The position numbers and the translations under genes are program-made. A stretch of 64,000 nucleotides of DNA, from NCBI GenBank assembly GCA_016285885.1, contig JAEERP010000004.1:309098-373097 (forward strand), given 5' to 3'. The first letter of the stretch is position 1. Each line of letters starts with the position of its first letter. This stretch comes from Paludibacteraceae bacterium (GTDB taxonomy: Bacteria > Bacteroidota > Bacteroidia > Bacteroidales > Paludibacteraceae). The notes under the pieces are model-generated. The model was given only the letters and a program-made list of their open reading frames with translations. It was not told the origin of the DNA and ran no database searches. Positions 10,653 through 19,194 of the stretch are shown in pieces.

Positions 10653-12020
10653 CTATATGGGTTTTGAAAATTGTTTCGTTGTTGCCTGCATCAGGGGGTC
10701 GAACGCCGCCGCCACGTTCCGCACGAACGGGTGACCCGCCTCGGTCATGACGATCCCCTCATTCTCCCTTCGGAGGATACCGTCCGCCGCCATCTCGTCC
10801 AGCACCGACTCGTCGTATCGGATGGCTTTTTGTATCTCCGGGACGGGGATGGCTAAGGTCTCGGACAATTCCTCCCAGGAGATCCGGTAGTTGCACATCA
10901 GTCGTTCGATCACCTCTCGGACGATCCTCTCCTCCGCTGTCAGGAAATAGCCTTTCCGGATGGGTAGTTCGCCCGCCTCCACAGCGTGGATGTATTCGCT
11001 GATGTCCTTGGTGTTTTGAGCATAGCTGCCGTCCAATTGGCTGATGCCCGTCACGCCTAAGGCATAGACCTGCCCTGTTGTCCGCAGGGTGCAATAACCT
11101 TGGAAGTTGCGGTGTAGCAGGCCTTCCTCGTATGCCACGTGGAGCTCGTCCGAAGGCAGGACAAAGTGGTCTAGCCCGATGCTTTTATAACCCGCCTCAC
11201 GAAGCCTTTCTGCGGCTTGCTCATACATGCGTTTCTTCACTTCCCCGCTTGGCAGGCCATGCTTCTCCAGAATGAGCTGGCGTTTGAAGACCCAAGGGAC
11301 ATGCCCGTAGCCGAACGTGACCAGCCGGTCTGGACGCAGAGCGATGGCTTTCTCTATGCTCTCCATGAAAGATTCCGGGGTCTGATAGGGCAAGCCGTAG
11401 AGGAAGTCCATGTTGATGGAGGCGCCTGCCCCCCGTAGGATCTCCATGATCTCCTGTAGTGGCAGTGCGGCAGGCTGGCGTCCGACGCACGATAGAACCT
11501 TTTCGTCAAAGTCCTGTATGCCTATGCTAAAGCGGTTGAAGTGCCCCTTCGTCAAGGCTTCCCAATCTGCGTGTGTGAGGTAGCCCGGATGACATTCGAT
11601 GGAGATCTCCTTCCCTTCGATGCAAGGGAAGAGGGAGAGGATATGGTCGTTCAGTTCGTGGAGGATCGGGATAGGCAGGGAGGTGGGGGTGCCTCCGCCG
11701 TAGTGTATTTGGCTCACTGGGCGGTTCCTGTCCAGCAGGGAAGCGATTCGCTCGATCTCCAGGTGCAGCGCCTTGACGTATTGGTCCACAGTGCCTTGGT
11801 CCGGCATGATGTAGGAGTTGCACCCGCAATAGTGGCACAACCTTCTGCAGAAGGGGATATGCAGGTAGAAGGATAGATTACGCCTGCCTATCCTGTTCGA
11901 TTCCTTCACGGCCTCGATATAAGCACTCTCCTCCACCGAATGGAAATAATTGGCGGGAGGGTAGCTCGTGTACCTCGGCACGGATACGTTATACTTTTCC
12001 AACAAATCCATCTGAGTCAT
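10653..12020 (-). CDS. hemN: Oxygen-independent coproporphyrinogen III oxidase/dehydrogenase
   Basis: PRYTSYPPANYF, radical-SAM HIPFCRRLCHYCGC, QIHYGGGTPTSL. Confidence 0.95.
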   Translation of the reverse strand: MTQMDLLEKYNVSVPRYTSYPPANYFHSVEESAYIEAVKESNRIGRRNLSFYLHIPFCRRLCHYCGCNSYIMPDQGTVDQYVKALHLEIERIASLLDRNRPVSQIHYGGGTPTSLPIPILHELNDHILSLFPCIEGKEISIECHPGYLTHADWEALTKGHFNRFSIGIQDFDEKVLSCVGRQPAALPLQEIMEILRGAGASINMDFLYGLPYQTPESFMESIEKAIALRPDRLVTFGYGHVPWVFKRQLILEKHGLPSGEVKKRMYEQAAERLREAGYKSIGLDHFVLPSDELHVAYEEGLLHRNFQGYCTLRTTGQVYALGVTGISQLDGSYAQNTKDISEYIHAVEAGELPIRKGYFLTAEERIVREVIERLMCNYRISWEELSETLAIPVPEIQKAIRYDESVLDEMAADGILRRENEGIVMTEAGHPFVRNVAAAFDPLMQATTKQFSKPI

Positions 12021-12033
12021 TGTCTATGGGGAA

Positions 12034-13305
12034 TCAATCGTTGAAGTCGCGCACGAGTTCGACGAATCGTTCCAAGTCCTCCTTCGTGTGTTTTATGGAG
12101 ATGAAATTGCTCTCAAACTGGGATGGGGAGACGTATACGCCGTGGCGCAGCATATAACGGAAGAACGCCGCGAAGCGTTGCTGGTCCGTGCGGTTGACGT
12201 CCGAGAAGTTCCGCACCTCGCCTTGGGTGAAGAACAATGTGAACATGGGACCGACACGGTTCAGCACCATGTTCTTCTCCTTGGCGACTCTCCTCAACTC
12301 CTTGTCGAACGCGTCGACCCTGCCGTTCAGCTCTTCGTAAAAGCCCTCCCGCATCAGTTGCGTGAGTGTCGCGATACCTGCGCTCATGGCGACAGGGTTG
12401 CCGCTGAGGGTACCCGCCTGGTAGACAGGACCGTTTGGGGCGAGCATCTCCATGATCTCCGCGCGTCCGCCAAAGACTGCGGCGGGGAATCCACCCCCGA
12501 CGATCTTCCCTAAGGTTGTCAAGTCCGGCTCAATGCCAAACCATTTCTGCGCCCCACCGGAGGAGAGGCGGAAGCCCGTAATGACCTCGTCGAAGATCAG
12601 CAGAGATTGGTACGCCGAAGTGATCTCCCTCAGGAAAGGGAGGAAGTTATTGTCAGGAAGCACCACACCCATATTGGCGGCCACAGGTTCTAGTATGACG
12701 GCGGCAATCTCTTGTCCGTATTCCTCAAATATCTTTTTCACGGCCTCCGTATCGTTGTAGGGAGCCACTAATGTCTGCGACACGAATTCACGGGGCACCC
12801 CGGCGGAGGAGGCGTTTCCCAGCCGCGCGACGCCGGATCCCGCGCTGACGAGCAGATGATCCGCATGCCCGTGGTAGTTCCCCTCGAACTTGACGATGTA
12901 TTTCCGGTTGGTGTATCCCCTTGCCAGGCGGATTGCGCTCATCGTGGCCTCCGTGCCCGAATTGACGAAGCGCATTCGTTGCATCGAAGGGAAACATTTC
13001 CGCACCAGTTTGGCCAACTCCGTCTCCGGCAGGGAGGGGATACCGTAGCTGGAACCCCGCTCGACGGCCTCGTGCACGGCTTGGTTGACCGAAGGATGCG
13101 CATGACCCAACAGGAAGACACCCCATGACAGGCAATAGTCCGTATAGGCGTTGCCGTCGATGTCGTATATCTTATTATCCACCGCATGGTCGATGAACAG
13201 GGGCGTTTCTCCCACCGCCTTCAACGCTCTGACAGGGCTGTTCACCCCTCCCGCGATATATTGGACAGCCTCCTCAAAGGCCTTTTTTGATCTTTCTCTT
13301 TCCAT
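12034..13305 (-). CDS. hemL: Glutamate-1-semialdehyde 2,1-aminomutase
   Basis: GGVNSPVRA, FVNSGTEATMSAIRLARGYT, LIFDEVITGFR, TTLGKIVGGGFPAAVFGG. Confidence 0.97.
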   Translation of the reverse strand: MERERSKKAFEEAVQYIAGGVNSPVRALKAVGETPLFIDHAVDNKIYDIDGNAYTDYCLSWGVFLLGHAHPSVNQAVHEAVERGSSYGIPSLPETELAKLVRKCFPSMQRMRFVNSGTEATMSAIRLARGYTNRKYIVKFEGNYHGHADHLLVSAGSGVARLGNASSAGVPREFVSQTLVAPYNDTEAVKKIFEEYGQEIAAVILEPVAANMGVVLPDNNFLPFLREITSAYQSLLIFDEVITGFRLSSGGAQKWFGIEPDLTTLGKIVGGGFPAAVFGGRAEIMEMLAPNGPVYQAGTLSGNPVAMSAGIATLTQLMREGFYEELNGRVDAFDKELRRVAKEKNMVLNRVGPMFTLFFTQGEVRNFSDVNRTDQQRFAAFFRYMLRHGVYVSPSQFESNFISIKHTKEDLERFVELVRDFND

Positions 13306-13311
13306 GGTCTG

Positions 13312-14211
13312 CTATTTTGTTTGAGTGGTTTTATTGAGCGATAGGTCTTGCCACTTCATGAACTTATCAAGTTCTTCGTGGATGATGACATCCGCCTTCC
13401 CAATCTCCTCGTGACGCAACTTGATGTTTTGATTGGCGATCCTTTCGATGTCTTCAATGTTGTAGAGGAAGATGCCGGGCAGTTCTCCCACCGACTCGTC
13501 CACATCCCTAGGGAACGCCAGGTCTACGACCAATATCTCCCGTCCTGCCGGGAAATCCTCTTTGGAGAAAATGGTATGGGGGGCGGAAGTGGCACTGATC
13601 AGCACATCCGTTTCCTCCAACAACGTTCTGAGGGAAGTGAGTGCCACCGCCTTGTACCCGTAATTACCCGCCACAGGCAAAGCCTTCTCTTGGTGACGGT
13701 TGACCACAACGACATTCTTCGCCTCCTTGGCGGAGAGGAATTTCAGGATATCCTCGTTCAATTTGTTTATACCGACCACCTTGATCCTACTTGTCTGGAA
13801 ATCAATATTGTGTTGGGCGAGAACGTCTACTGCGACTTGGCTGTGGGAAACCGCGCCTTCGGAGATGCGGGTCTCTGTCCGTACCCGTTTCCCGGTGTGC
13901 ATGGCGTACTGGAACACCTTGTTGAGGCCGGCGGATAGGTTATACTGCTCCATCGCCTCCTGATAAGCCAGTTTGATTTGCCCTTGGATGGCACGTTCCC
14001 CCACGATCGCAGACTCCAGTCCGGAGGCGACGCGAAACAGGTGCTCGGCCATCTCCAGGGGCACCTCTCCGTCGCCCCAGTACAGCTCCGTACGGTTGCA
14101 CGTGGCCAACAGGACGTGCGGGATGTTCTTGTTGACGGCAAGGTCCGCGATCAGTTTCTCGCGTTCCTGCAGGTTATGCTCTTTGTTGTTTATTACTCGA
14201 CTCTCAATCAT
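13312..14211 (-). CDS. hemA: Glutamyl-tRNA reductase, short form
   Basis: LLATCNRTELY, LFRVASGLESAIVGERAIQGQIK; only 299 aa. Confidence 0.9.
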   Translation of the reverse strand: MIESRVINNKEHNLQEREKLIADLAVNKNIPHVLLATCNRTELYWGDGEVPLEMAEHLFRVASGLESAIVGERAIQGQIKLAYQEAMEQYNLSAGLNKVFQYAMHTGKRVRTETRISEGAVSHSQVAVDVLAQHNIDFQTSRIKVVGINKLNEDILKFLSAKEAKNVVVVNRHQEKALPVAGNYGYKAVALTSLRTLLEETDVLISATSAPHTIFSKEDFPAGREILVVDLAFPRDVDESVGELPGIFLYNIEDIERIANQNIKLRHEEIGKADVIIHEELDKFMKWQDLSLNKTTQTK

Positions 14212-14238
14212 CTTTCGTTCTCTAAAGCTGGCATCAGG

Positions 14239-15204
14239 TCATTGTTTGAAAAAATCTTTCGCGTAATAGGATATGATATAATCCGCCCCGGCACGTCTCA
14301 TGGCGACCAGGCTTTCGAAGAATATCTTCTTCTCGTCGAAATATCCCTGCTTGGCGCCATTCTTCAGCATGGAGTATTCGCCCGATACCTGATAGGTGAC
14401 CATCGGATATTCCGGGTACATCTGATGCGCGCGGCAGACGATGTCCAGGTATGCGAGGGCTGGCTTGACCATGATCCAATCGGCACCCTCCGCAATATCC
14501 GCAGCGATTTCCTCCAAGCCTTGGTCCTTTGTGCGGAAATCCATCTGGTAGGTTTTCCTGTCGCCAAAAGAGGGGGCGCTGTCCGCCGCGTCCCTGAAAG
14601 GACCGTAATACGATGACGCGTACTTGGCGGAGTATGCCAGGACCTTTGTCCGTGTCAATCCCTCCTTGTCCAACCGTTGGCGGATAGCCTCCACTTGTCC
14701 GTCCATCATGGCGGAAGGCGCCACGAAATCGGCCCCCGCCAAGGCATGCTGATAGGCCATCTCGGCGAGCAATGGTAGCGTGCTGTCATTGTCGACGTCG
14801 CAGTCGCAAAGGAGTCCGCAATGCCCGTGCGAGGTATATTCGCATAGACAGACGTCTGTGAAGACGATCACCTGCGGGAACTTCGCCTTGATCGCCTTTA
14901 CCGCCCTGCTGATGATATTGTCAGACTTGTAGGCTGCGGAACCTCGCTCGTCTTTTTCTTCTTGTGGAATGACACCGAACAGTAATACTTTGTTGATTCC
15001 GAAGGAGAGTAACTCTGCTATGTCGGTGAGTAGTGTGTCGATGGAGAAGCGGAAGACGCCCTCCATGGTGGAGATCTCCTCTTTCACACCACATCCATCC
15101 ATCACGAAATAAGGGTATATGAATGATTCCGGACCAATCGATGGAACATCTGCGTGTTGGTCACGGACAATCTGTGAAATCCTTAAGGGTCTGAATCGTT
15201 TCAT
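14239..15204 (-). CDS. hemB: Porphobilinogen synthase (delta-aminolevulinic acid dehydratase)
   Basis: YPYFVMDG, DVCLCEYTSHGHCG, AGADFVAPSAMMDGQV, GADWIMVKPALAYLDI, YQVSGEYSML. Confidence 0.97.
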   Translation of the reverse strand: MKRFRPLRISQIVRDQHADVPSIGPESFIYPYFVMDGCGVKEEISTMEGVFRFSIDTLLTDIAELLSFGINKVLLFGVIPQEEKDERGSAAYKSDNIISRAVKAIKAKFPQVIVFTDVCLCEYTSHGHCGLLCDCDVDNDSTLPLLAEMAYQHALAGADFVAPSAMMDGQVEAIRQRLDKEGLTRTKVLAYSAKYASSYYGPFRDAADSAPSFGDRKTYQMDFRTKDQGLEEIAADIAEGADWIMVKPALAYLDIVCRAHQMYPEYPMVTYQVSGEYSMLKNGAKQGYFDEKKIFFESLVAMRRAGADYIISYYAKDFFKQ

Positions 15205-15217
15205 AATAATGTGACAA

Positions 15218-16750
15218 TTATAATAGTGAATCTGATATTTCTTTCATCGTTGTCTCTCCTTTGCCTGTCAGCGGAATATCGCTGGGTAGCTTTCCGTAGC
15301 GGGAGACGAAGGCCCTCACCCCTGACGGAGAGGAAAACAATATTTCATCGTACACCGACAAATCCTCCACCATGGGGGCTTTCTCGTCCGTCACGGTCTT
15401 GTAAACAGACAAATCGGTCACTTCGTTGCCCATCTGTCTCAATTCCTGCGGAAGGGCTGGGATGCCGATGGCGGAGCGAGGCATGAGGATGCGCTTCCCG
15501 GTGATACCGTTGCGTTTGAAATAGGCTATGATGCCTTTCGCCGATGTCGTCTCTGATTCGTAGACGGGTGATAGTCCCAATGCGTTTAAGGATTGGGTGG
15601 TGGCTCCACCGACGCTGATCAGTTGGACATCTTTCAGTAGCGAACGTTCGGATGCGCTCAGTTGATCCGTGAAGTATCTCACACCGTTCCGGCTGGTGAA
15701 TAGGATGTAGTCATAGGGTGGGGTGCCCTGTAAGTGGAAGGATTCGCCGAAAGGGATGGCCTCCGTTCGGATGAGTGGGGTGTGCGTGATGGTTCCGCGT
15801 CCCTCCGCCCATTGCGTCGTAGTACCCGTGACGAGCACTTTTCTTGGGTGCCCGTTTTCTCTGGAGCTCTCTTCGACAAGCATTAAAATAGGGGAGGAGG
15901 AAAGTATTTTGGTGTATTGTAGTTCCGCTAGATTGAATTGAAAACACCTCTCATTGTCTTTCCCCAAGTGGCAGATGAGTTGGATGTTCGTTTGTGGATC
16001 TAGCCCCATCTCCTGTATCTTGAGCACCTGCTCGGGGATCTGTTCCCCGTCGATATAATAGGCATGGGTCAAGCCTTTACCTGCGCAGTGTAGCTTATCG
16101 GATGCGAACAGCCGTCTGCTTTTTTCGTCCCCACATCTCCCCACGATGGCGATATGTCCTTGTAAGGGATGCGTCTCGAAAGGGAGAGGCTCCGCGATTC
16201 TATCGCTTAGGCCTAGGCGGTGCAGGGCGCAGGAGGCGACGATCAGTCCCTCGAAGTCACTCCTATCCAGCTGGGCGATCCGTTCCTCTATCGTGCCGCG
16301 CACATCCACAACCTGCAGGTCTTCCCGCAACCTCACCAACTCTTTTTTGCGCATGGCGGAGCTGGTGGCTATTCTTGCCCCCGCAGGCAGTTGGTTCAAT
16401 GGCAAATTGCCCTTGCTGACCAGTGAGTCCGTTTTGTCAAAGGCGCTGGTTAGGGCATAGATCTCCAACCCTTTCGGGAGAGGGAAAGGCAGGTCCTTAG
16501 CGGAGTGGATCGCCACGTCGGCTCGTCCATCCAATATGGCCGCATCCAGTTCCCTGGTGAAGAAATCTGCGGGGATGCCTCCCGTGAGGGATTGCTCCTT
16601 GTGCTTGTCTCCGTATGATTCGAGGGCGACAAGGTCGTAGTCCATGTGGTCCATAAGAGAGAAGAGCTCTTCCACCTGCAGAAGAGATAACCGAGATGAT
16701 CGTGCTACTACTCTCAACTTATTATTGTTCATGTAATTTGCGCTATTCAT
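15218..16750 (-). CDS. hemCD: Fused hydroxymethylbilane synthase / uroporphyrinogen-III synthase
   Basis: N-terminal HemC blocks (VARSSRLSLLQVEE, DVAIHSAKDLPFPLP, ATSSAMRKKELVRLR, VDVRGTIEERIAQLD) then HemD-like half (YDYILFTSRNGVRYF, DEILFSSPSGVRAF). Confidence 0.88.
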   Translation of the reverse strand: MNSANYMNNNKLRVVARSSRLSLLQVEELFSLMDHMDYDLVALESYGDKHKEQSLTGGIPADFFTRELDAAILDGRADVAIHSAKDLPFPLPKGLEIYALTSAFDKTDSLVSKGNLPLNQLPAGARIATSSAMRKKELVRLREDLQVVDVRGTIEERIAQLDRSDFEGLIVASCALHRLGLSDRIAEPLPFETHPLQGHIAIVGRCGDEKSRRLFASDKLHCAGKGLTHAYYIDGEQIPEQVLKIQEMGLDPQTNIQLICHLGKDNERCFQFNLAELQYTKILSSSPILMLVEESSRENGHPRKVLVTGTTTQWAEGRGTITHTPLIRTEAIPFGESFHLQGTPPYDYILFTSRNGVRYFTDQLSASERSLLKDVQLISVGGATTQSLNALGLSPVYESETTSAKGIIAYFKRNGITGKRILMPRSAIGIPALPQELRQMGNEVTDLSVYKTVTDEKAPMVEDLSVYDEILFSSPSGVRAFVSRYGKLPSDIPLTGKGETTMKEISDSLL

Positions 16751-17772
16751 TTCCAGTTGTCTTCATCTTTTATCCATTCCGTCAGGAACCGAAGGTTATC
16801 GAAAGGCGTGTTCGCCAATACGCCATGTCCCAAGTTGAGGATCCACCTGCCACGGTGTTCTTTGAAGAATGGCACGTAGATGGATTTCATCGCGCCGACG
16901 ATTCTCTCCTGGGTGGTCAGCAACAGGTATGGGTCTATGTTCCCTTGTAATCCGACCTCTGGGTGCACCAGCCTCCGAGCCGTGGAGAGAGGCGTCTGCC
17001 AATCCACGCTCACGTAGTCGCACACGTCGGGCGTCATGAGGGAGAGCCCCGCACCTATGCCTTTGGGAAAATAGATGAAGGGGATGTTGCGTTTTCTGAC
17101 GGCCGTGGCGAATCGCTTCACCGCAGGCAGGAACAACTCCTCGTATAGTGTTTGCGGGATCACCCCCGCATGGGTGTCGAATAGTTGGAAAGCGTCGATG
17201 CCATGGTCAATCTGCCTCAACGCATGCTCTATGCTGAATTCGGTCAGGAGGTCTATGCAATAGCGGGTCTCTTGGGGCCTCTCGTAAAAGAATTTCCTCG
17301 CGTCCGGGAACTCTTGCCTTCCGCTCATGCCCTGTAGCATATAGCACAAGGTGGTCAGCGGGGCGCCACAAAAGCCAATCGTGGGCACCTGTGACCGTTC
17401 TTTCACGATGTCCAAAGCTTCGTATACGTGCGAAAGCTTGCTAGGGTCGGGACGGAGGATTGTGTGGGGATCCTTCTCTTCACAGAGAGGCTTCTTGAAG
17501 CGAGGTCCGTGGTCGGTCCATTCGAGGTCCATCCCCAAGGCGGTGGGCACGGACAGGATATCGCTGAAGACGATGGCGGCATCCACACCTAAATCGGAGA
17601 CCGGCAATAGGGTCACATCCGCCGCCAACTTAGGGTTGTGCATCAACTCCTCGAACGAGTACTTTTCCCTTAGTTTCATGTAATTAGGCAACACTCTGCC
17701 GGCTTGGCGCATATACCACACAAGAGGCCGGTTGCCTCTCTCACCTTTCCGTTCGTCGTCACCTAGGAACAT
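16747..17772 (-). CDS. hemE: Uroporphyrinogen decarboxylase
   Basis: RPLVWYMRQAGRVLPNY, FSDILSVPTALGM, GFCGAPLTTLCYMLQG; start placed at the internal Met (MFLGDDERKGERG) because a -7 box overlaps the longer ORF start. Confidence 0.95.
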   Translation of the reverse strand: MFLGDDERKGERGNRPLVWYMRQAGRVLPNYMKLREKYSFEELMHNPKLAADVTLLPVSDLGVDAAIVFSDILSVPTALGMDLEWTDHGPRFKKPLCEEKDPHTILRPDPSKLSHVYEALDIVKERSQVPTIGFCGAPLTTLCYMLQGMSGRQEFPDARKFFYERPQETRYCIDLLTEFSIEHALRQIDHGIDAFQLFDTHAGVIPQTLYEELFLPAVKRFATAVRKRNIPFIYFPKGIGAGLSLMTPDVCDYVSVDWQTPLSTARRLVHPEVGLQGNIDPYLLLTTQERIVGAMKSIYVPFFKEHRGRWILNLGHGVLANTPFDNLRFLTEWIKDEDNWK

Positions 17773-17819
17773 GCTTGGATCTCTTTGTTTTCGGATAATA
17801 AATAAAAAGTATTCAGCCA

Positions 17820-17827
17820 CAAAATTA
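17820..17827 (-). promoter_or_regulatory. -7 box TAATTTTG for the hem operon
   Basis: Minus-strand TAnnTTTG; no good TTTG at the expected -33 position. Confidence 0.5.
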
Positions 17828-17850
17828 CATCTGTGGCATGAGATGTTCCT

Positions 17851-17890
17851 TCCTCATTTGTGAGGATTGGGTGTCCTCATTTGTGAGGAT
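17851..17890. promoter_or_regulatory. Two perfect 17-bp direct repeats (tcctcatttgtgaggat) each containing a palindrome; candidate operators
   Basis: 17851-17867 and 17874-17890; each TCCTCA-TTTG-TGAGGA. Confidence 0.65.
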
Positions 17891-17911
17891 AGCATAGGGG
17901 AAAGGTGTTTT

Positions 17912-18493
17912 CTACAGGTCTTCGACGTTGACGACCCCGTTCAGCACGCAGTAGACGATCACGTCGGCCAGGGAGCGCGCATGTAATTTTTCCATGATGT
18001 TTTTCCGGTGGGTGATGACGGTGGTCACCGCCAACTCCAGCTGTGCGGCGATCTCTTTATTGATGAAACCCTTGCATAGTAGGACGGCCACCTCCGTTTC
18101 TCGGGTGGAAAGCAGTTGCTCGTTGCCACCTTGCTTGGGGATGTGTTCGGATATCGCGTGTCCGTGCCCCTTGCTGTAGAGCCCCATGATGGCAAGGACG
18201 ATCGCCTTCTCGCTCTGGCAGACGTTGAGCGTGTACACATCGTTGATGTGCAGGTCTCCATTCACCAATACGATCGTCTTTCGCTGACGTTCGCGGAAGA
18301 ATTGGACGTTCTCGAAGTAGATGCGCGATGAGACAAAGAAGTGGGCGAATTGACAATCGTTCTCCTCTTCCAAATCTTTCAAGGAGTTGTATACCACGGT
18401 CTCGACCATTGGCAGCAAATCACTCAGCAATTGTTGTAATCCAATGCAAGTCAAGATGTTATAGTCTACGATGGCAATCCGTGGTGCGATCAT
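17912..18493 (-). CDS. LuxR/NarL-family transcriptional regulator with degenerate receiver-like domain
   Basis: C-terminal LSTRETEVAVLLCKGFINKEIAAQLELAVTTVITHRKNIMEKL HTH. Confidence 0.9.
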   Translation of the reverse strand: MIAPRIAIVDYNILTCIGLQQLLSDLLPMVETVVYNSLKDLEEENDCQFAHFFVSSRIYFENVQFFRERQRKTIVLVNGDLHINDVYTLNVCQSEKAIVLAIMGLYSKGHGHAISEHIPKQGGNEQLLSTRETEVAVLLCKGFINKEIAAQLELAVTTVITHRKNIMEKLHARSLADVIVYCVLNGVVNVEDL

Positions 18494-18587
18494 ACGTCGA
18501 GTTAGTTTTTGTCATTGTCGAAATAGAGTGTAAATTTATACAAAAAGATCCGTTGTCTCTTTTTTATGGAGAAGGATTTGCCCCGTA

Positions 18588-18603
18588 TCCTTATAAATGA
18601 GGA
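18588..18603. promoter_or_regulatory. Third, imperfect copy of the hem-operon operator upstream of the LuxR-type gene
   Basis: TCCTTA-TAAA-TGAGGA, same 16-bp layout, one arm mismatch. Confidence 0.45.
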
Positions 18604-18617
18604 TATGAAAAATAATA

Positions 18618-18650
18618 AAGGCGGAAACGATTTGCGCTTCCGCCTTTTGT
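18618..18650 (-). terminator. Rho-independent terminator
   Basis: aaggcggaa-N11-ttccgcctt with T/A tracts on both sides. Confidence 0.75.
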
Positions 18651-18717
18651 TTTAGGTGCATGGCCTTATCGTCAGCCGCCTATCTGTTGGGTAGCCGACA
18701 GACTCCTTAGGGAGGTT

Positions 18718-19122
18718 TTATTTCAGCTCTAAATCAATTTTCTTCCCATCCCATATCATGCGGAAAGCGGAGACCCCGTTCTTCTTTATGACCAAGGCGA
18801 TTGCCAGCAAAATGTCTTGTAACAAAAGGTCCAGTAGGTTCTCGACAGGTCCTGAAGTCGAATTAAACATATGGATGATGTTGGAGATTATTAATCCAAG
18901 CGTAAGGAAGCCCATTGCAATAAAAAACAGGATTAGACCACCCCTCTTTTTGAATATCATCAGGATGTAGGAAAGCGCAATTAGGAACAACATATACACT
19001 TGCCCACTAGACGATATATACTCCCAAGAAGCATATACAGCAAGCAACCCAAGGATCACATAGGTGGCTATGGGTAATCTGTCTGATCGTTTTTCTTTTT
19101 CCTGATTCATCTGGTTCATCAT
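18718..19122 (-). CDS. Small integral membrane protein, hypothetical
   Basis: Several hydrophobic helices, 134 aa. Confidence 0.6.
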   Translation of the reverse strand: MMNQMNQEKEKRSDRLPIATYVILGLLAVYASWEYISSSGQVYMLFLIALSYILMIFKKRGGLILFFIAMGFLTLGLIISNIIHMFNSTSGPVENLLDLLLQDILLAIALVIKKNGVSAFRMIWDGKKIDLELK

Positions 19123-19142
19123 TTTAGGTTGATAATCTGAAA

Positions 19143-19174
19143 AAGGCGCTTACGAGACCGCAAGCGCCTTTTGT
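19143..19174 (-). terminator. Hairpin terminator downstream of ilvE
   Basis: aaggcgctt-N10-aagcgcctt, flanked by T/A tracts. Confidence 0.75.
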
Positions 19175-19194
19175 ATTAGTTGATAATCAAACGA

